NCBI GenBank assembly: GCA_029268225.1
Contig: JAJUGJ010000012.1
Coordinates: 23,744 to 87,743 of the forward strand
DNA from: Burkholderiales bacterium
Lineage (GTDB): Bacteria > Pseudomonadota > Gammaproteobacteria > Burkholderiales > Burkholderiaceae_C
Length of the DNA stretch: 64,000 nt
Direction of reading: 5' to 3'
Position numbers and translations under genes: made by a program. The notes under the pieces are model-generated. The model worked only from the letters and a program-made list of their open reading frames with translations. It had not been told where the DNA came from and made no database searches. This document shows, in pieces, positions 54,744-63,479 of the stretch (positions are counted from its first letter, which is position 1; the number at the start of each line of letters is the position of its first letter).

Positions 54744-55832
54744 TTGTGCCCGCTTGCGCGGGCGGGGTGTCATCGGGTGTTGAAGCAAGAGAAGCCATTG
54801 CACAGGTCCACACCGGCTTTACGGTCAGGCTCACGATCAAGGGCGCGCAGCGCGCAGCGCGGTGCGGCCGACTGGTTCCTGATCGCCATGGTCGGTGCCG
54901 TCTTGCTGGCGTCCTTCGTGCCCGACTGGGGTCGCAGTGACGGCCCTTTGCATCTTGGGCAGGTGACCGACATCGGCGTCTTCCTGCTCTTTTTCCTGCA
55001 TGGCATGGGCCTGTCCACCGACAGCCTCAAGACCGGTGCCAGCAAGTGGAAGCTGCATCTGCTGGTGCAAGCCTGCACCTACGTCATCTTCCCGATCTGG
55101 TGGGCCGTGCTGGCGCTGGTGGGTGGGCGCTGGATTTCGCACGACCTGCTGATGGGTTTCTTCTACCTGGCGGTCTTGCCGTCCACCGTGTCCTCGTCGG
55201 TGGCCATGACCGCGCTGGCGCGGGGCCACGTGGCGGCCGCGGTGCTCAACGCCACCTTGTCCACGCTGCTGGGCGTGTTCCTGACGCCTTTGCTGGTCAG
55301 CCTGGTCATGAGCGGGCAGGGACAGCACATGGACATCAGCCAGACCATGCTGAAGGTCGCACAGATGCTGCTGCTGCCTTTCGTGATCGGGCATCTGCTG
55401 CGCCCCTGGTTGGGCGCCTTTTTCGCGCGCATCAAGCGCTACACCACCATCTTCGACCGCGGCGTGATCGTGCTGATGGTGTGGGCCGCGTTCAGCGACT
55501 CGGTGGCCGACGGCCTGTGGACCAAGCATGGGCCGGTGCTGCTGGCGCAGGCGCTGTTGGGCGCGGCTGTCTTCCTGTTCCCGATGCTGTGGTTCAGCCG
55601 CAAGGTGGCCCGTGCGCTGGGCTTTGACCTGCCCGACGAGATCGTGGCCGTGTTCTGTGGCTCCAAGAAGACCCTGGCGTCGGGTATGCCGATGGCCAAG
55701 CTGCTCTTTGGCGGCAACGCGGCCATGGGTGTCTTGATTCTGCCCATCATGCTGTACCACCAGATGCAGTTGTTCGTGTGCGCGGTGCTGGCGCGCCGTT
55801 ATGCCGCGCGCGTCAGCAAGCAGGTGGCGTGA
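54744..55832 (+). CDS. Bile acid:sodium symporter (BASS/YfeH-like) family transporter
   Basis: A ~362-residue membrane protein with about ten helices. Family features are FLLFFLHGMGLSTDSL, YLAVLPSTVSSSVAMTALARG (the crossover Ser/Thr/Gly stretch) and CGSKKTLASGMPMAKLLFG. The YfeH-type members carry unknown organic anions. The start is uncertain: GTG 54744 is the furthest upstream, and GTG 54777 or a nearby TTG would better fit family length, since the first ~40 residues are Arg/Ser-rich without similarity. Confidence 0.88.
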   Translation: MCPLARAGCHRVLKQEKPLHRSTPALRSGSRSRARSAQRGAADWFLIAMVGAVLLASFVPDWGRSDGPLHLGQVTDIGVFLLFFLHGMGLSTDSLKTGASKWKLHLLVQACTYVIFPIWWAVLALVGGRWISHDLLMGFFYLAVLPSTVSSSVAMTALARGHVAAAVLNATLSTLLGVFLTPLLVSLVMSGQGQHMDISQTMLKVAQMLLLPFVIGHLLRPWLGAFFARIKRYTTIFDRGVIVLMVWAAFSDSVADGLWTKHGPVLLAQALLGAAVFLFPMLWFSRKVARALGFDLPDEIVAVFCGSKKTLASGMPMAKLLFGGNAAMGVLILPIMLYHQMQLFVCAVLARRYAARVSKQVA

Positions 55833-55856
55833 GCGCGAGCTTCACCACGGCGTGAC

Positions 55857-56519
55857 ATGAGCGAGGTCATCTACACCCCACCGCCCGACGAAGGGCTGGA
55901 CCTGATCCATGTGGACGAGGCCCTCATCGTCGTCAACAAGCCCGAAGGCCTGCTCTCGGTGCCCGGCCGCGGAGAGGACCGCCAGGACTGCATGGTGCAC
56001 CGCGTGCAGCAGCGCTTTCCCGAGGCGCTCACCGTGCACCGGCTCGACATGGCCACCTCGGGCCTGCTGGTGTTCGCCCGTGGCGAGGCCATGCAGCGGG
56101 CCCTGAGCGTGCTGTTCCAGGACCGGCAGGTGGACAAGCGCTATGTGGCCGTCGTCAAAGGCTTGCTGGCGCAGGACCAGGGCGAGGTCAACCTGCCGCT
56201 GATCGCCGACTGGCCGAACCGGCCGCGCCAGATGGTGTGCTTTGAGCGGGGCAAACCTTCGCAGACGCTGTACGAGGTGCTGGCTCGCGACCCGCTGAAG
56301 GACGAGACCCGTGTGGCGCTCACGCCAGTGACCGGGCGATCGCACCAGTTGCGCGTGCACATGCTGGCGCTGGGGCACCCGATGCTGGGCGACCCCTTCT
56401 ACGGTGATGCGGACAGCCAGGCCCGTGCGCCCCGGCTGCTCCTGCACGCAGAGACTTTGAGCTTGCCTCACCCGGTGTCCGGCGAGCGGGCGAGCTGGGT
56501 CTGCGCGGCGCCTTTTTAA
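55857..56519 (+). CDS. rluA: RluA-family pseudouridine synthase
   Basis: A 220-residue pseudouridine synthase without an S4 domain, the size of E. coli RluA. The catalytic Asp lies in HRLDMATSGLLVFA. VNKPEGLLSVPG, RYVAVVKG, TGRSHQLRVHMLALGHPMLGD and LLLHAETL are family blocks. It modifies 23S rRNA and some tRNAs. Length and motif pattern favour RluA over RluC/D. Confidence 0.88.
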   Translation: MSEVIYTPPPDEGLDLIHVDEALIVVNKPEGLLSVPGRGEDRQDCMVHRVQQRFPEALTVHRLDMATSGLLVFARGEAMQRALSVLFQDRQVDKRYVAVVKGLLAQDQGEVNLPLIADWPNRPRQMVCFERGKPSQTLYEVLARDPLKDETRVALTPVTGRSHQLRVHMLALGHPMLGDPFYGDADSQARAPRLLLHAETLSLPHPVSGERASWVCAAPF

Positions 56520-56544
56520 TACCGCAGACCGTGTCAGGTGCGCA

Positions 56545-56562
56545 CATGACAGGTCTGTCATG
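56545..56562. promoter_or_regulatory. Perfect palindrome upstream of the FabH-like gene
   Basis: CATGACAGGTCTGTCATG has perfect 8-bp arms with a 2-bp centre. It lies 63 bp upstream of the ketosynthase start, where a promoter would be. It looks like a TetR-type operator; no regulator gene is adjacent. Confidence 0.45.
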
Positions 56563-56624
56563 GATTGGCCCCGCAGGTGAAAGGTGGCAAAATCCAGGGT
56601 TTTGGCTAGAGTCCCCGGGGTGCC

Positions 56625-57746
56625 ATGAGCGCAGTCGTCATCAGCGGAACTGGTTTGTACCAGCCGCCTTACACCATCACCAACGCCGAGCTCGTTGAGG
56701 CCTTCAACGCCTACGTGGATCGGTACAACGCCGAGCACGCCGCCGAGATCGAAGCCGGTACCTTGACGGCCCTGGCCCACTCCAGCGTCGAATTCATCGA
56801 AAAAGCGTCGGGCATCAAGCAGCGCTACGTGATGGAGAAGTCGGGCATCCTCGACCCGAAGCGCATGTACCCGCGCCTGCAACCGCGTGGCGATGACGAG
56901 CTGTCCATCCTCGCCGAAATCGGTGTGGAAGCTGCCAAGAAAGCCATGGCCGCCGCCGGCAAGACCGGTGCCGACATCGACGCCGTGATCTGCTCGTGCT
57001 CCAACCTGCAGCGCGCCTACCCCGCCATCGCCATCGAGATCCAGAACGCCATCGGCGCCAAGGGTTATGGCTACGACATGAACGTGGCCTGCTCGGCCGC
57101 CACCTTCGGTCTGGAGCAGGCGGTCAACGCCATCAAGTCGGGCTCGGCCAAGTGTGTGCTGGTGATCAACCCCGAAATCACCTCGGGCCACCAGGAATGG
57201 AAGGACCGCGACTGCCACTTCATCTTCGGTGACGTGGCCACGGCCACCATCGTCGAGCGTGCCGACACCGCCACCTCCGCAGAGCAGTGGGAAGTGCTGG
57301 GCTCCAAGCTCGCCACCCAGTTCTCCAACAACATCCGCAACAACTTCGGCTACCTCAACCGCAGCGAAGACAGCGATCCCACCGCCCGCGACAAGACCTT
57401 CCGCCAGGAAGGCCGCAAGGTGTTCAAGGAAGTGGTGCCCATCGCCGCCGCCCACATCGAGTCCGAGCTGACCGAGCTGAAGCTGGCCCCCACCGACGTG
57501 CGTCGCTTCTGGCTGCACCAGGCCAACCTGTCGATGAACCAGCTCATCGTCAAGAAACTGACCGGCGGCGAAGTCACCCCCGACATCGCCCCGCTGATCC
57601 TGGATGAGTACGCCAACACCTCGTCGGCCGGCTCCATCATTGCCTTCCACCTGCACAAGGGCGATCTGGCCTCGGGCGACGTCGGCGTGATCTGCTCTTT
57701 CGGCGCCGGTTACTCGGTCGGCTGCGTGGTCGTGCGCAAGCGCTGA
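56625..57746 (+). CDS. 3-oxoacyl-ACP synthase III (FabH-like), 373 residues
   Basis: A thiolase-fold ketosynthase III with the catalytic triad Cys156 ([10 protein letters not shown]), His298 (WLHQANLS) and Asn331 (YANTSSAGS). At 373 residues it is longer than FabH (~320), with insertions at residues ~25-50 and ~70-90. It is isolated from other fatty-acid synthesis genes. It condenses an acyl-CoA or acyl-ACP with malonyl-ACP. The primer specificity is unknown; it may be an alternative initiating enzyme. Confidence 0.9.
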   Translation: MSAVVISGTGLYQPPYTITNAELVEAFNAYVDRYNAEHAAEIEAGTLTALAHSSVEFIEKASGIKQRYVMEKSGILDPKRMYPRLQPRGDDELSILAEIGVEAAKKAMAAAGKTGADIDAVICSCSNLQRAYPAIAIEIQNAIGAKGYGYDMNVACSAATFGLEQAVNAIKSGSAKCVLVINPEITSGHQEWKDRDCHFIFGDVATATIVERADTATSAEQWEVLGSKLATQFSNNIRNNFGYLNRSEDSDPTARDKTFRQEGRKVFKEVVPIAAAHIESELTELKLAPTDVRRFWLHQANLSMNQLIVKKLTGGEVTPDIAPLILDEYANTSSAGSIIAFHLHKGDLASGDVGVICSFGAGYSVGCVVVRKR

Positions 57747-57769
57747 TCCTGGCCTGACCCCTCCTGCAG

Positions 57770-57799
57770 CGGCCCGTCTGGTTGTCCAGCGGGCCGTTT
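57770..57799 (+). terminator. Terminator after the FabH-like gene
   Basis: CGGCCCG (57770-57776) and CGGGCCG (57790-57796), with inner CTGG-TTGT-CCAG, then TTT. It lies 23 bp after the stop codon. Confidence 0.75.
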
Positions 57800-57833
57800 G
57801 TCCATCCTGACGATCCTGGCTTCTTCTGCGTTC

Positions 57834-59288
57834 ATGAGCGGCGAATTCACCTTCTACTGGCACGACTACGAAACCTTCGGCAAGGTGCCGCGACGCGACC
57901 GCCCCTCGCAGTTCGCCGGCATCCGCACCGATGCCGATCTGAATGAGGTGGGCGAGCCGCTGATGCAGTACTGCGCCCCCGCGCCCGACTACCTGCCCGA
58001 GCCCGAAGCCTGCCTGCTGACCGGCATCCTGCCGCAGACCTGCCTGGAGCAGGGCGTGCCGGAGCATGCCTTTGCCCAGGCCATCGCTCAGGAGTTGGCC
58101 CAACCGAACACCGTGGGTGTGGGCTACAACACCATCCGCTTCGACGATGAGGTGACGCGCCACCTGTTCTGGCGCAACCTGATCGACCCCTATGCCCGCG
58201 AGTGGCAGAACGGCTGTGGCCGTTGGGACCTGCTGGACGTGGTGCGCACCACCTGGGCCTTGCGCCCCGATGGCATCCAGTGGCCCAAGCACGACGACGG
58301 CCGCCAGTCCTTCAAGCTGGAACACCTCACCGCTGCCAACGGCCTGAGCCACGAAGCGGCGCACGATGCCTTGTCCGACGTGCGCGCCACCATTGCGCTG
58401 GCCCGCCTGCTCAAACAGGCTCAGCCGCGCCTGTGGGACTTCTGCCTCAAGCTGCGCAAGAAAGACGCCGTGCTGGCTGAAGCCGGACTGGACCAACCAC
58501 GCTCGCACTGGAAGCCCTTCCTGCACATCTCCGGCATGTTCAGCCACGAGCGCGGTTGCATGGCCCTGGTCTGGCCCCTGGCCCAGCACCCCAGCAACAA
58601 GAACGAGATCCTGGTGTGGGACCTCGCGCACGATCCGCGTGAGCTGTTCACCCTCAGCGCCGAGGAACTGCGCTTGCGTCTGTTCACCAAGACCGCCGAC
58701 CTGCCCGAAGGCGTGACCCGCTTGCCGCTCAAGAGCGTGCACATCAACAAGTCACCCATCGTGGTCGGCAACCTCAAGGTGCTGACGCCGGCCTTGTGCC
58801 AGAAATGGGGCATCGACGTGGCCCAGGCGATGGCGCACGCCGAATGGGCAGCGGCGCAAGGCCCCAGCATGGACGGCATCTGGGCTGAGGTGTTCACCCG
58901 CCCCGAGCGTTCGCTCGACACCGATGTGGACGAAGACCTGTACGGCGGCTTCGTCGGCAACGAGGACCGGCGTGTGCTGGAGCGCCTGCGGGTGCTCTCT
59001 GGCGAACAACTGGCCGACAAGCACCCCGGCTTTGTCGATGAACGGCTCGACGAGCTGTTCTTCCGCTACCGCGCCCGAAACTTTCCTGACACCCTTAACG
59101 AGCCCGAGCTGGCGCGCTGGCACGCCTTGCGCGTGGCGCGCCTGCACGAAGGGCAGGGCGGTGGCCTGTCGCTGCAAGCCTTCTTCGAGCGCATCGACGC
59201 GCTGAGTGAAACCCTGTCTGACGACGATGAGCGCGGCCAGGACATCCTGGGAGCGCTGTACGACTATGCCGAACAGATCGCGCCCTGA
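57834..59288 (+). CDS. sbcB: Exodeoxyribonuclease I
   Basis: A 484-residue DnaQ-like 3'-5' single-strand exonuclease. The DEDDh metal residues appear as FYWHDYETFG, VGYNTIRFDDEVTRH and the AHDALSDVRATIALARLL helix. The C-terminal SH3-like and helical domains follow (KSVHINKSP, YGGFVGNEDRR, FFRYRARNFP). Start is at MSGEFTF (57834). It functions in DNA repair and recombination. Confidence 0.95.
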   Translation: MSGEFTFYWHDYETFGKVPRRDRPSQFAGIRTDADLNEVGEPLMQYCAPAPDYLPEPEACLLTGILPQTCLEQGVPEHAFAQAIAQELAQPNTVGVGYNTIRFDDEVTRHLFWRNLIDPYAREWQNGCGRWDLLDVVRTTWALRPDGIQWPKHDDGRQSFKLEHLTAANGLSHEAAHDALSDVRATIALARLLKQAQPRLWDFCLKLRKKDAVLAEAGLDQPRSHWKPFLHISGMFSHERGCMALVWPLAQHPSNKNEILVWDLAHDPRELFTLSAEELRLRLFTKTADLPEGVTRLPLKSVHINKSPIVVGNLKVLTPALCQKWGIDVAQAMAHAEWAAAQGPSMDGIWAEVFTRPERSLDTDVDEDLYGGFVGNEDRRVLERLRVLSGEQLADKHPGFVDERLDELFFRYRARNFPDTLNEPELARWHALRVARLHEGQGGGLSLQAFFERIDALSETLSDDDERGQDILGALYDYAEQIAP

Positions 59289-59868
59289 AAGCCGTCCGTC
59301 GGTGACGCCCGGGGTGACCGCACTTGTGCCGCATCACCGCAGCACGCCGCCGCACCTCAAATACCTCAGCGGCTACCCGGTCCACCTGTTGCAGCAGGTG
59401 CAGGGCCTGATCGACGACGGCAAGCTGGGCGATATGCTGGCCAGGCGCTACCCCGATCAGCACGAGGTGCGCACCGACAAGGCCCTGTACGACTACGTGA
59501 TGGACCTCAAGCAGCGCTACCTGCGCAGCAGTGAGCCGCTCAGCAAGATCGCGTTCGACAGCAAGATCAAGGTCATCGCGCACGCGCTAGGCACACACAC
59601 CATGGTGTCACGAGTGCAGGGCGGCAAGCTCAAGGCCAAGCGCGAGATCCGCGTCGCCAGCCTGTTCAAGGAGACACCACCCGAGTTTCTGGAGATGATC
59701 GTGGTGCACGAGCTGGCACACCTCAAGGAGCGTGAGCACAACAAGGCGTTTTACAGTCTGTGCACGCACATGGCACCGCAGTACCACCAGCACGAGTTCG
59801 ATCTGCGGCTGTGGCTCGTGGCTCAGGAGTTGGGACTCCTGGGCGCCAAGGGCCCAGCTGGAGGCTGA
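59266..59868 (+). CDS. YgjP-like metallohydrolase (M48/SprT-like fold)
   Basis: A ~200-residue protein with the zinc motif VVHELAHLKEREHNKAFY (HELAH plus a downstream His) in the C-terminal third, and HEVRTDKALYDYVMDLKQRYL before it. Such YgjP/DUF45-like proteins are predicted metal-dependent hydrolases of unsure substrate. The start is uncertain: ATG 59266 overlaps exonuclease I by 23 bp; GTG 59302 or 59314 are alternatives. Convergent with the PBP1a gene. Confidence 0.82.
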   Translation: MPNRSRPESRPSVTPGVTALVPHHRSTPPHLKYLSGYPVHLLQQVQGLIDDGKLGDMLARRYPDQHEVRTDKALYDYVMDLKQRYLRSSEPLSKIAFDSKIKVIAHALGTHTMVSRVQGGKLKAKREIRVASLFKETPPEFLEMIVVHELAHLKEREHNKAFYSLCTHMAPQYHQHEFDLRLWLVAQELGLLGAKGPAGG

Positions 59869-59888
59869 AGCCCTGGCCAGGTTGGGGG

Positions 59889-62231
59889 TCAGTTGAACAG
59901 TCGGTCGATGAACGAGCGCAGCGTGTCCTCTCCCTCGCTGGCCGAGGCACCCGAGGCCGGTGGTGTCGGAATCAGGCTGCGATCGATCGGTGTCTCGTCC
60001 ACGCCCAACTCTGTGAGGAAACCGCCTTCGGCCCACTCCGTATAGCGCCAACCCGTGGGCAGGCTGACGACACCTTCAGGCGCACTCAGCGTGCGCACAG
60101 GCTCATTGCGCAGCGCCGTGCTCATGAACTGGATCCAGGCCGGCAGCGCCAGAGAGCCGCCGGATGCATGGGTGCCCAGGCTGCGTGGCGTGTCGTACCC
60201 AAACCAGACCACGGCTACCAGATTGGGCTGAAACCCTGCAAACCACGCGTCCACCACGTCGTTGGTGGTGCCGGTCTTGCCATAGAGATCCGGGCGACGC
60301 AGTTGCGCTTGCGCCTTGGCAGCGGTGCCGCTGCGAGCCACCTCATTGAGCAAGGTGGCAGTGAGGAATGCATTGCGGGCCGGGATGACGCGCTGGGACT
60401 CGTCGGCCACCTTGGGTTTGGCTTCGAACACCACCTTGCCCTGGCCATCCTGAATTTTCTGGATCAGCACAGGGTTGACCGACAGGCCGCCGTTGGCAAT
60501 GACCGCATAGGCGCTGGCCATCTGCATGGCTGTGGTCGAACCAGAGCCCAGTGCCAACGTGAGGTTGGCGGGTTGCTTGTCCACATCAAAGCCGAAATGT
60601 CCCGTCCATTGGCGCGCGGCCTCCGGGCCCATCAACTGAACCAGACGGATGCTGACCAGGTTCTTGGATTTGGCCAATGCAATGTGCAGCGGAGTGGGGC
60701 CGTCGGCACTGCCGTCCGCGTTACTGGGCGTCCAGTCCCCCACATTGGTCAGCGGGGCATCGTTGATCAGGGTCTCCGGCATCACGCCGTTTTCAAGCGC
60801 GGCGGAATACAGGAAGGGCTTGTAGGTGGAGCCGGGTTGACGCCAGCCTTGGGTGACGTGGTTGAACTGGTTGCGCTGAAAGTCAAACCCGCCGACCAGC
60901 GCCCGAATCTGGCCATCGTGCGGGTCCATGGCCACCAACGCCCCTTCGGCCTGGGGCCATTGCGTGATCACCCACTCCTGACCCTGTTGCATGACGCGCA
61001 CCACTGAACCGCGCTCCAGTCGCAAGGTGGCGCGCGCCTTGGCCGATAGACCGGCTTGGGCCTGGCGCAGGCCTTTGCCACTGATTTGCAGCACATCACC
61101 GGAGGCGAGCACCACCGTCACCTGCTTGCTGCTGGCCTGCGTCACCAGCGCCACGCGCAAGGCTTCGTCGTCATTGTGGTCCGCGAGCAATTGCGCCAAA
61201 GCGGGGTCCTGGTCGTCCAGATCAGCGGGCAGGTCCTCCTGTGCTTCGGGGCCACGCCAGGCCAAGCGCAGCTCTCGATCGATCAGGGTCTTGCGCACGG
61301 CTTTCCAAGCGGCCTGCTGATCGGCGGCGCGCAGCGTGGTCACCACCTTCATGCCACTGGTGTAAGCCGACTCACCATACTGGGCATACACCTGGGCACG
61401 CGCCATCTCGGCCACATACTCGCCGTGCACGTCCATCTCGCCAGGGTTGCGCACATCCAGCTTCTCTGCCTTGGCGGCGGCGTACACGATGTCGTCGATC
61501 ACGCCTTCGGCGCGCATGCGTGACAGCACCACCAGCTGGCGATCCTTGGCGCGCTTGGGACTCTTGATCGGGTTGGCGTACGCCGGGTTTTGCGGCAAAC
61601 CGGCCAGCATGGCGCATTCGGCCACCGACAACTGTGAGATGGGCTTGCCGAAATAGGTGCGCGCGGCCTCGGCAAAGCCGTAGGTGCGTGCCCCCAGATA
61701 GATCTGGTTCATGTAGAGCTCAAGGATCTGGTCCTTGCTGAGCTGCTGTTCGATGCGCAGCGACAGCAAGGCCTCCTTGAGCTTGCGTGACAGCGTCCGT
61801 TCACGCGTCAGGAAGAAGGTGCGGGCCACCTGCTGGGTGATGGTCGATGCCCCCTGGGTGCGACCGCCCGTGGCATTGGCCACGATGGCGCGCAGCACGC
61901 CAATCACGTCGATGCCAGGGTGCTCGTAAAAGCGCGAATCCTCAACCGCCAGCAGACTGTCGAGCATCATCTTCGGAAACTGTTCGATGCGCAGGTACTC
62001 GCGCTTCTCCTGGCCAAAGCCACCGATCTCTACCCCGTCGGCGGTGTAGACGCGCAAAGGTTGCTTGGGCTGGTAGTTGGCCAGGCTGCTGGTGTCAGGC
62101 AATTGGGGCAGCAGCACCATCACCGTGGCGCCCAAGGCCAGCACGCCAGCCAGACACAGAGCAAACAGGGCCCACAGGGCACGGCGCAGCCAGCGGGAAG
62201 CGCCACCGCGCTGGGTCGCAGAATCGGACAT
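59889..62231 (-). CDS. mrcA: Penicillin-binding protein 1A (transglycosylase/transpeptidase)
   Basis: A 780-residue class A PBP. Membrane helix at ~19-41. The glycosyltransferase domain has AVEDSRFYEHPGID (catalytic Glu97), GASTITQQVAR and LYMNQIYLGARTYGFAEAA. An OB-like insert spans ~280-430. The transpeptidase domain has GSTYKPF (Ser nucleophile), SKN and GKTGTT. It polymerises and cross-links peptidoglycan on the periplasmic face. The C-terminal ~50 residues are Pro/Ser-rich. Confidence 0.95.
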   Translation of the reverse strand: MSDSATQRGGASRWLRRALWALFALCLAGVLALGATVMVLLPQLPDTSSLANYQPKQPLRVYTADGVEIGGFGQEKREYLRIEQFPKMMLDSLLAVEDSRFYEHPGIDVIGVLRAIVANATGGRTQGASTITQQVARTFFLTRERTLSRKLKEALLSLRIEQQLSKDQILELYMNQIYLGARTYGFAEAARTYFGKPISQLSVAECAMLAGLPQNPAYANPIKSPKRAKDRQLVVLSRMRAEGVIDDIVYAAAKAEKLDVRNPGEMDVHGEYVAEMARAQVYAQYGESAYTSGMKVVTTLRAADQQAAWKAVRKTLIDRELRLAWRGPEAQEDLPADLDDQDPALAQLLADHNDDEALRVALVTQASSKQVTVVLASGDVLQISGKGLRQAQAGLSAKARATLRLERGSVVRVMQQGQEWVITQWPQAEGALVAMDPHDGQIRALVGGFDFQRNQFNHVTQGWRQPGSTYKPFLYSAALENGVMPETLINDAPLTNVGDWTPSNADGSADGPTPLHIALAKSKNLVSIRLVQLMGPEAARQWTGHFGFDVDKQPANLTLALGSGSTTAMQMASAYAVIANGGLSVNPVLIQKIQDGQGKVVFEAKPKVADESQRVIPARNAFLTATLLNEVARSGTAAKAQAQLRRPDLYGKTGTTNDVVDAWFAGFQPNLVAVVWFGYDTPRSLGTHASGGSLALPAWIQFMSTALRNEPVRTLSAPEGVVSLPTGWRYTEWAEGGFLTELGVDETPIDRSLIPTPPASGASASEGEDTLRSFIDRLFN

Positions 62232-62315
62232 ACAGCAAGGCCGGCACCGAAGGGTGCCATCGAGTCAGCAAGCGCGCATTATGGCTGCTGCCAGATCTGC
62301 CTTTGCAAGGAGATG

Positions 62316-62337
62316 TGAGCCGGCCCGAGCCGGCTCA
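62316..62337 (-). terminator. Hairpin after the NDUFA9-like gene
   Basis: TGAGCCGGC (62316-62324) and GCCGGCTCA (62329-62337) form a perfect 9-bp stem with a 4-nt loop, 12 bp after the stop codon. No strong U-tract follows on the minus strand. Confidence 0.6.
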
Positions 62338-62348
62338 TGGTGCACATG

Positions 62349-63236
62349 TCAATGCCAGGTCTCGGCCAGCAGGCGGCTGTAATGCACCCCCGAGCGTCCC
62401 AGCACGGCCTCGAACGCGGCGGGGGAGGCCACGTTGGGTTGCTTGAGCAGGTCCACGGCCTCGCTGCTCCAGGGGCTGGCTGACACCAGATCGCCCATCA
62501 TGGCGCTCAAGGAGGTCAGTGCATCGGGCAAACGCAGCACCTTGGCGGGGCGGTGGCCCAGTTGGCGACGCAGGCTGGCAATGAAGTCACCCAGTGGCAC
62601 GGCCTGTGGGCCCACGCAGGGCAGGGGGCCGGGCGGCTGTGGGCTGGTCTGGAGCAGGTTCACCACCGCATCGGCCAGATCGGTCACGGCCACCGGCTGC
62701 ACCTGCGCATCGATCACGGGACCGGGCAGCAGGGCCACCGGCAGCTTGGCCAGGTTGACGAACAGGGCACTGCTGTCACCGCCTTTGCCGAACACGATGC
62801 TCGGCCTCAGGATGGTGGCCGACAGCCGACCTGAGGCCACCAGGCCCTGCAGATGCTTCTCGGCGGCCAGTTTGGTTTGCGCATACTGGGTGGCGCTGTG
62901 CTCAATGCCCAGTGCGGACACCTGGATGACCCTGGGGACGCCAGCTTCGGCACACGCATCGAACAAGGCCTTGGGGGCATCGGTGTGAACCGCCGTGATG
63001 GGACGACTGCTGGTGCTGCGCAAGATGCCGACGGCATTGATCACGGCGTCCACGTCACGCACGCGCGGCAGCCAGTCGGCCATCTGTACATCCCGTGCGT
63101 AGTTCAGTGCGACGCGATCGCGCTCATCCGCTCGCACCGACGAGACGCCACCGATGACCTGATGCCCCGCGCGGACCAAGGCGCGCTCGAGGTGGCCGCC
63201 GACGAAACCACGCGCACCACACAAAAGGATTTTCAT
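62349..63236 (-). CDS. NAD(P)-binding protein, complex I NDUFA9 subunit-like
   Basis: A 295-residue atypical short-chain dehydrogenase. The dinucleotide motif is LLCGARGFVGGHLE at the N-terminus, followed by VINAVGILR, VSALGIEHSATQYAQTKLAAE and LRPSIVFGKGGDS. The Tyr-x-x-x-Lys pair is present in QYAQTKLAAE. Relatives include the complex I accessory subunit NDUFA9, but a redox or sugar-nucleotide role is also possible. Start is at MKILLCG, with GGGGGAG just upstream. Confidence 0.85.
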   Translation of the reverse strand: MKILLCGARGFVGGHLERALVRAGHQVIGGVSSVRADERDRVALNYARDVQMADWLPRVRDVDAVINAVGILRSTSSRPITAVHTDAPKALFDACAEAGVPRVIQVSALGIEHSATQYAQTKLAAEKHLQGLVASGRLSATILRPSIVFGKGGDSSALFVNLAKLPVALLPGPVIDAQVQPVAVTDLADAVVNLLQTSPQPPGPLPCVGPQAVPLGDFIASLRRQLGHRPAKVLRLPDALTSLSAMMGDLVSASPWSSEAVDLLKQPNVASPAAFEAVLGRSGVHYSRLLAETWH

Positions 63237-63412
63237 GGCTCGCTCCCCCACTCAACGTCATAGACGATTCGATTCAAAGTCATATGAGAAGTGTGCCGTG
63301 TGCAGCACGTCGCCGCGCATTTGACGCACTTGTGAATCGTTTTTGAGTCTGATAAGGCGGGTTTCTGTGGTGTCGGGAGCAGAGCGAGTGCCATTCGTCT
63401 TGTCCAGAACGC

Positions 63413-63441
63413 AAAAAGCCCGCCGAGTTTCCCCGGCGGGC
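63413..63441 (-). terminator. Intrinsic terminator of acnB
   Basis: GCCCGCCG (63418-63425) and CGGCGGGC (63434-63441) pair perfectly around an 8-nt loop. The minus strand then carries TTTTT (63413-63417). It lies 39 bp after the acnB stop. The remaining ~170 bp up to the NDUFA9-like gene shows only a weak dyad (63264-63270 with 63334-63340) and no identifiable gene. Confidence 0.88.
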
Positions 63442-63479
63442 TTGGGTGTCAGCTCAGCGCTGCGTCAGGGACGCAAGGC

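Noticed and set aside
55842..58742. A 966-codon open frame on the minus strand across rluA, the FabH-like gene and sbcB
   Set aside because: It crosses three genes and two intergenic regions on the other strand and shows no recognisable domain. High GC explains the lack of stops.
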